From the NCBI RefSeq assembly GCF_024679095.1, contig NW_026111616.1, positions 328,501 through 392,500 of the forward strand: DNA of 64,000 nt, given 5' to 3'. Every line of letters starts with the position of its first letter. Position 1 is the first letter of the stretch. The translations under genes were made by a program, and so were the position numbers. Positions 56,119 through 64,000 of the stretch are shown here, one piece after another. The notes under the pieces are model-generated. The model had not been told where the DNA came from. It ran no database searches and worked only from the letters and a program-made list of their open reading frames with translations. The DNA comes from Eriocheir sinensis (taxonomy: Eukaryota > Arthropoda > Malacostraca > Decapoda > Varunidae).

Positions 56119-56319
56119 GTTCACTCACACACATTCACTCTCACTCTCATTCTCACTCACTCATTCACTCACTACATTCACTCTCACTTCAGTCACTCAT
56201 TCGAAACTCACTCACTCTCACTCATTCATTCACACAAAACACATTTACACTTACAGTCACTCGACCAAATTCACACCTAACACCTTGCACTCACTCTTCG
56301 TCTCCATCTCCCTCTCCCT

Positions 56320-56362
<43 letters not shown>

Positions 56363-57031
56363 GGATGCAGGGCGGTAAAGACAACGAGAAATAAGTACAT
56401 CCGCTCCTCGCCTCTAATAGACGACTGAGTGAATACCCCCCGACGTTATTAATATCAAGGGCCATAAGTTAAGGTTTATGCGCTACTTTATGAGGGAGCG
56501 AGCGAGAGGGGAAGAGAGAGAGGGAGGGAGAGAGGATGTGTTCTACGGAGACGAGGTGGAGAAGTAGGTAATGGCTGGTTTTTGGAGGAAAGGATAATGA
56601 AGGAGAGAAATGCGAGGGAGATAAAAAAAATAGTGGCATGAGGTGAGAGCTGGAGGCGGTGATGCAGGAAGATGATGGTGATGCTGGTGATAAAGGAAGA
56701 GGAGAATGAGGCGATTGAGGAGGAGGAGGAGGAGGAGGAGGAGGAGGAAGGCAACCAGAACAAGAACAGGATGAGAGATGAAAAAACAGGGAAATATAAA
56801 AAAGGAGAGAAGAACAAAAAAAATATTGAAGGAAGAGGAATGATTGAACGAAGAAGAAAGAGGAAAACAACGAGGAGAAAACCAGGATGACGAGATAAGA
56901 ACAGGACGAGGAGGAGGAAGAAGAAGAAGAAGAGGAAGAGGATATTACACTTTACATAATGGATGTAAAATACTTGAGAAAAAAGTGTGAATGATATAAG
57001 ACTGAAACAATTGCAGGTGTGAATAGCGAAT

Positions 57032-57083
<52 letters not shown>

Positions 57084-57730
57084 TATGCATCATTATGCAA
57101 AAATATCACCAGACAAAAAATATCGAAGTTAATTAAGAAGAATAGACGAGAAGGAGGAGGAGGAGGAAGAGGAGGAAGAATAAAACAGAGGAAGAAGGAA
57201 AAGAACAAGAACAAAATGAAGAAGAAAGATTGATGGGAAATAAAATAAAAAAAGAATGAGACGACGAAAACAAGAAGTAAAAAACAACGAAAATAAAACA
57301 AAAGAAAACAAGCGAAAATAAAAAGAAAAAGAAAACACCAAAAAAGAAAACAAAGACTAAAAAAACGAAAAAAAAAAAAACATGCAAAAGAAAAAATAAA
57401 TAAAGTAAAAGAAGAGAAAGTAGAGGCAAATGGGGTGACAACGACGAAAAGAAGGAAGATAATAGTAGAGGAGGAGGAGGAGGAGGAGGAGGAGGAGGAG
57501 GAGGAGGAGAAGGGGGTCGAAATGGATAGTAGGAAGAGGAGGAGGACGAGGATGAGGAGGAGGAAAGGAAGACTCGGGGTAAGAAGAGAGGGTTAGGGGG
57601 GATGGGGCGGGGGAAGGGTGAGGGGGAGGGGCCTGCGAGTGTCCCTTCCCCCAAACACCTTCGCGTTGATGGGTTTTCCTGATTTTGGTCTTTATCGTAA
57701 ATCTCGAGCGTCGCAGACCAGCCCTGTTTT

Positions 57731-57825
<95 letters not shown>

Positions 57826-58065
57826 TGGTAAGAATGGGAGAGAATAAAAAAAAAAAAAAGTGATGGATGAAATGCGGTAAGGGGAAAATAATGTTACGTA
57901 AAAATAATGTAAATATGTTGATAAAAAGCGTAATTGGATTTTAATTATGATGAGGAAAGAGATAGAGAGAAAGATGGAGAAAGAGGCAATACAGATGGAT
58001 AGAAAGACATTGATACAAACAAACACACACATACACAACCAAAAGCAAACAAAAAAAGCGAAAAC

Positions 58066-58100
<35 letters not shown>

Positions 58101-58250
58101 TATCACCTGGTCGGCACGGGAGGCTTCTATCAACACCCTCTAGAAAAAAAAAAAAGGAAAAAAAGGAAACAAAAAAATGAATAGCTGTTTGGTGAAAGGA
58201 GAAACAGAATGCATTTTTTTCTTTTTTTTTTCATTTTCATCTGTCTTTCT

Positions 58251-58309
<59 letters not shown>

Positions 58310-58611
58310 TGTTGTTGTTGTTGTTGTTGTTGTTGTTGCAGAGAATAAAGACGTACAAATCAACAACATACCTCTCTGTCTGTCTCTCTATCTGCCTGTC
58401 TGTTTTCCTGTCCATCCCCTCGTGTGTCTGTCTGTCCACCTGTCATCCTGTCTGTGTGCCCGTTTGTCTGTTTATCTGCCTGTCCGTCTTCCTGTCTATC
58501 TCTTTACGTGTCTGTCTGTCTTTCTGTCTGTCTGTCTGTCCGTCTGTGTCTATTTACATCGGCATTCTGAGAGGAGGTGAAGGAGGTCACATTAGTACAA
58601 TCTTAAGGTGC

Positions 58612-58657
<46 letters not shown>

Positions 58658-59030
58658 CTCTTTTTTTTCTGTTTTCTTTTTCGCTTCCTCTATCTTTTGC
58701 CATTCCTTTACTCCGTTCTCTCTTCTTCCTCCATTTTCTTTATTCTTTCCTTCACTTCCTCACTCATTTACTTCCTCATCTATTCTTCTCCCCCTCTCTC
58801 TTTCCCTCTCTCTCTCCCTCTCTCTCATCAACAATATCAGACCATCTCCGGACCTTTCCTAGAGTGAGAATCGTAAACAGACCCGCCTCTTCATGTACTT
58901 TTGTTTATTTTGTTTATTTGTTTATTTCTCTCAATACAGGACACTCGAAATGTTTGGCTACTTCCCTGGGTGTTTTTTTTTTGTTTGTTTGTTTGTTTGT
59001 TTGTTTTACAGCAGAGGAGTCAGTTCAAAA
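55990..59030. repeat. Microsatellite-dense block, no gene
   Basis: (CT)n 56043-56114 and 56335-56360; AGG 56720-56750; (CA)n 57034-57083; (AGG)n 57465-57510; (GT)n 57734-57824; (CA)n 58069-58098; (GTA)n(GTT)n 58251-58338; GTCT-rich 58375-58550; (CT)n 58615-58653; (TTTG)n near 58980. Confidence 0.85.
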
Positions 59031-59034
59031 GCAT

Positions 59035-59140
59035 GAAAAAAAGGAAATAAATGTGAAAAAAAGCCCGCTACTCACCGCTCATAAAAAGAGTTAGAGGAGT
59101 GGCCGAAAGATAGGTCAATTTCGGGAGGAGAGGTGTCATG
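59035..59140 (-). mobile_element. LINE-A 3' end fragment, minus strand
   Basis: AAAGCCCGCTACTCACCGCTC, GAGTGGCCGAAAGATAGGTC and AATTTCGGGAGGAGAGGTGT match the reverse complement of LINE-A just around its stop codon. Confidence 0.8.
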
Positions 59141-59184
59141 TTTTCAAGCGTTTTCTAATTCCCTCAGATGCTTTTCGTTCTCAC

Positions 59185-59365
59185 AACATATATTTCCAAA
59201 AGCCACAAAGAAGACCAGTCGGGCTCCCGTGAGTGTGTTTCCGCGTTCATGTTGCAGAAGCCTTGTCAAACTATCACCAGGCTCATATAACTACGCACGG
59301 AAATACACGCCTTAGCCTCTACTAAAGCCTTGTTAAATGTGGGTGAGTGAGCCTCGAAATGTTTG
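59185..59365 (-). repeat. Half-arm repeat far from the gene cluster
   Basis: TATTTCCAAAAGCCACAAAG ... GTGAGTGTGTTTCCGCGTTC ... AAAGCCTTGTTAAATGTG ... GCCTCGAAATGTTT follows the inverted-arm consensus, showing the arm is a dispersed repeat and not only part of the duplicated unit. Confidence 0.6.
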
Positions 59366-59474
59366 AGAATATGATCCTAAGTACTTTGCCTTTGAAGTAA
59401 TAAGTCTCGTAGCATATAGAAGGCAGGACCAGCTCATGAGGTAGAAGCTGTGATGGGTTAGATTATATACGGAA

Positions 59475-59800
59475 AGAAAGACTGCTGGTGATGGGTTTGG
59501 ATATCTGAAGGGAAAGCTTGTATTAGTATTGGTAAGGAAAAGAATGAGTGTTGGTGAGGGATTAATTTACGAAAAGAATGACTGTTAGTGAAGGGTTTGG
59601 TTATGTGAAGAGAAAGCTTGTATTAGTATTGGTAAGGAAAGGAATGACTGTTGATGAAGGGTTGGGTTATGTGAAGAGAAAGCTTGTATTAGTATTGGTA
59701 AGGAAAGGAATGACTGTTGATGAAGGGTTTGGTTATGTGAAGAGAAAGCTTGTATTATTATTGGTAGGGGAAAGGAATGACTGTTGATGACAAATTAGGT
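59475..59800 (+). repeat. About 63-66-bp tandem repeat, 4-5 copies
   Basis: Units contain GAATGACTGTTGATGAAGGG, TTATGTGAAGAGAAAGCTTG and TATTAGTATTGGTAAGGAAA. Confidence 0.88.
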
Positions 59801-59914
59801 TATAAGGAAAGAAGGGTGGTCGTGTTAGTACCGATGACGGATACTGAAGGGATTGGGTAAGGAACTGCACCAGGTACTTAATGACGCTTTTCTTTTTCGG
59901 GTGGTGAGGGTTAC

Positions 59915-60247
59915 AGAAGACCTTGATTCAATATAGAGAAGGATAAGTCTCAAAACCACACCATTACTACCATCACCATGCACAAAAATCACCACCACCA
60001 TCAACATCATCACCACCACCACAACAGAAGACCTTGATTCAATATAGAGAAGGATAAGTCTCATAACCACACCATTACTACCATCACCATGCACAAAAAT
60101 CACCACCACCATCAACATCATCACCACCACCACAACAGAAGACCTTGATTCAATATAGAGAAGGATAAGTCTCATAACAACACCATTTCTACCATCACCA
60201 TGCACAAAAATCACCACCACCATCAACATCATCACCACCACCACAAC
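59915..60247 (+). repeat. 111-bp tandem repeat, three copies
   Basis: AGAAGACCTTGATTCAATAT recurs at 59915, 60026 and 60137; each unit ends in CAC/ATC triplets. The long minus frame through it follows from the 3-fold period. Confidence 0.95.
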
Positions 60248-60249
60248 TG

Positions 60250-62360
<2,111 letters not shown>

Positions 62361-62379
62361 ACACCCTATTGACGTGTTT

Positions 62380-62575
62380 TCGGGAGATTAGCGAAGCGCG
62401 GCGGCGGAGTGATGGCGACACGCGTCCACCAATCACGGCCTTTGTTGACACTGCGCCGGCCAATCAGAGGCGAGGAGGCGCTGGCGGGCGGGGGGGAGCG
62501 GAGAGGAGGGGGGCGAGGGGGGGAGGGTGACGTGTTATTTATGGTCCCCGGCTTAGTGTGACGTCACGAGAGGGG
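62380..62575. promoter_or_regulatory. GC-rich island with CCAAT boxes and CRE
   Basis: CCAAT at 62429-62433 and 62460-62464, TGACGTGT at 62528-62535, TATTTAT at 62537-62543 and the CRE palindrome TGACGTCA at 62559-62566, within CpG-rich sequence (GCGAAGCGCGGCGGCGGAG). It looks like a promoter. Orientation and target gene are not evident; no coding exon follows on the + strand before 64000. Confidence 0.4.
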
Positions 62576-62765
62576 GGAGGGGGGGTTAGGGGAGGGGGGA
62601 GGAGAATGTTAATGAGAGGGAAGCTATACGAGTGGTGGCGGTGGTGGTGTTGATGGTGGTGGTGTTGATGGTGGTGGTGGTGGTGGCGTTTTGATTTTGT
62701 TGGTGTGTGGTTTGGTGTTGCGCTGGTTTGTTTGTCTTTTGTTGGTGTTGGTGGTGTTAGTGTTT

Positions 62766-62794
<29 letters not shown>

Positions 62795-62801
<7 letters not shown>

Positions 62802-63232
62802 CATAAGAACATAAGAACGTAGGAGTCTGCAAGAGGCCGGTAGGCCTGTACAAGGCAGCTCCTTTGAACCTAAGCTCCCGTGTATCTAACCCCACCTAAT
62901 ATCGCTGTCCATGAATTTATCTAATCTATTTTTGAATGTGACAATTGTATTGGCACTCACCACATGACTGCTAAGCCTATTCCACTCATCCACCACCCTG
63001 TTAGTAAAGCAATTTTTGCCTATGTCCCTGTTGAGTCTGAATTTATCCAGTTTAAACCCATTACTTCGTGTCCTACCCGGTTCTCTTACCAACAAAACCT
63101 TATGAATATCCCCCTTATTAAAGCCCTTCATCCATTTATAAACCTCGATCATGTCTCCACGCACCCTTCGCCTTTCTAGAGAATGCAAGTTTAACTGTTT
63201 GAGTCTTTCCTCGTATGGCAAGTTTCACAACC
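62795..63232 (-). mobile_element. LINE-D, 5'-truncated CR1-like retrotransposon
   Basis: On the minus strand the frame (63221-62886) reads MPYEERLKQLNLHSLERRRV, RGDMIEVYKWMKGF, GRTRSNGFKL and TNRVVDEWNRLSSHVV to a stop, i.e. the C-terminal end of a CR1-type reverse transcriptase. The 3' UTR contains GTTCTTATGTTCTTATGTAC and ends in a (CTA)n array (62767-62799 on the + strand as GTA). Confidence 0.88.
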
Positions 63233-63239
63233 ATAGTAG

Positions 63240-64000
<761 letters not shown>

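Overview
This is eukaryotic DNA, most likely from a decapod crustacean and probably a crab. Evidence: very dense CT/GT/AGG/TAC microsatellites, tRNA-derived SINEs, jockey/CR1-type LINEs, intron-like gene structure and arthropod core-promoter motifs. There are no operons and no bacterial signals. The species call is inference.

The first half (about 2.7-28.6 kb) is a segmentally duplicated cluster of one orphan gene family, here R1-R4 (start codons at 3923, 8681, 16179, 27557). Exon 1 of each encodes a signal peptide, a domain with eight conserved cysteines, a Thr/Pro- or Ser-rich stalk, one transmembrane segment built from GTG repeats, and seven arginines. For R1-R3 a second exon lies 1.9-4.9 kb downstream (6967-7586, 11866-12479, 21879-22249). 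It is reached through a candidate splice (CAC|GTTAGT ... CAACAG|) that keeps the frame, and it encodes a tail of 27-residue repeats each holding a YEPL (YxxL) motif (7, 7 and 4 motifs). Read together these are single-pass membrane receptors with multi-tyrosine cytoplasmic tails. I recognise no named family. R4 has exon 1 only: its unit is cut at 28582 by a 5.4-kb purine-rich minisatellite. The introns carry a foldback repeat, CT/GT/TAC arrays, a tRNA-like SINE and, in R3, a 3.3-kb non-LTR retrotransposon with an open endonuclease/reverse-transcriptase frame. The spacers after R2 and R3 hold a 61-bp minisatellite (2 versus 17 copies), LINE debris and minus-strand exon-like pieces of another gene.

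From 28.6 to 34.0 kb lies the purine minisatellite. From 34 to 64 kb I see no convincing full gene: the region is microsatellites, truncated LINEs, SINEs, and a 30/31-bp satellite (48.9-51.2 kb, with remnants to 52.3 kb). Two promoter-like islands stand out: an Inr/DPE/CRE promoter with a short candidate first exon at 51.33-51.45 kb, and a GC-rich CCAAT/CRE island at 62.4-62.57 kb. The left end (0-2.7 kb) has decayed THAP-like zinc-finger sequence, one perfect 25-bp hairpin and short palindromes.

The many long open frames in simple repeats are artefacts of repeat periodicity and are not annotated as genes.
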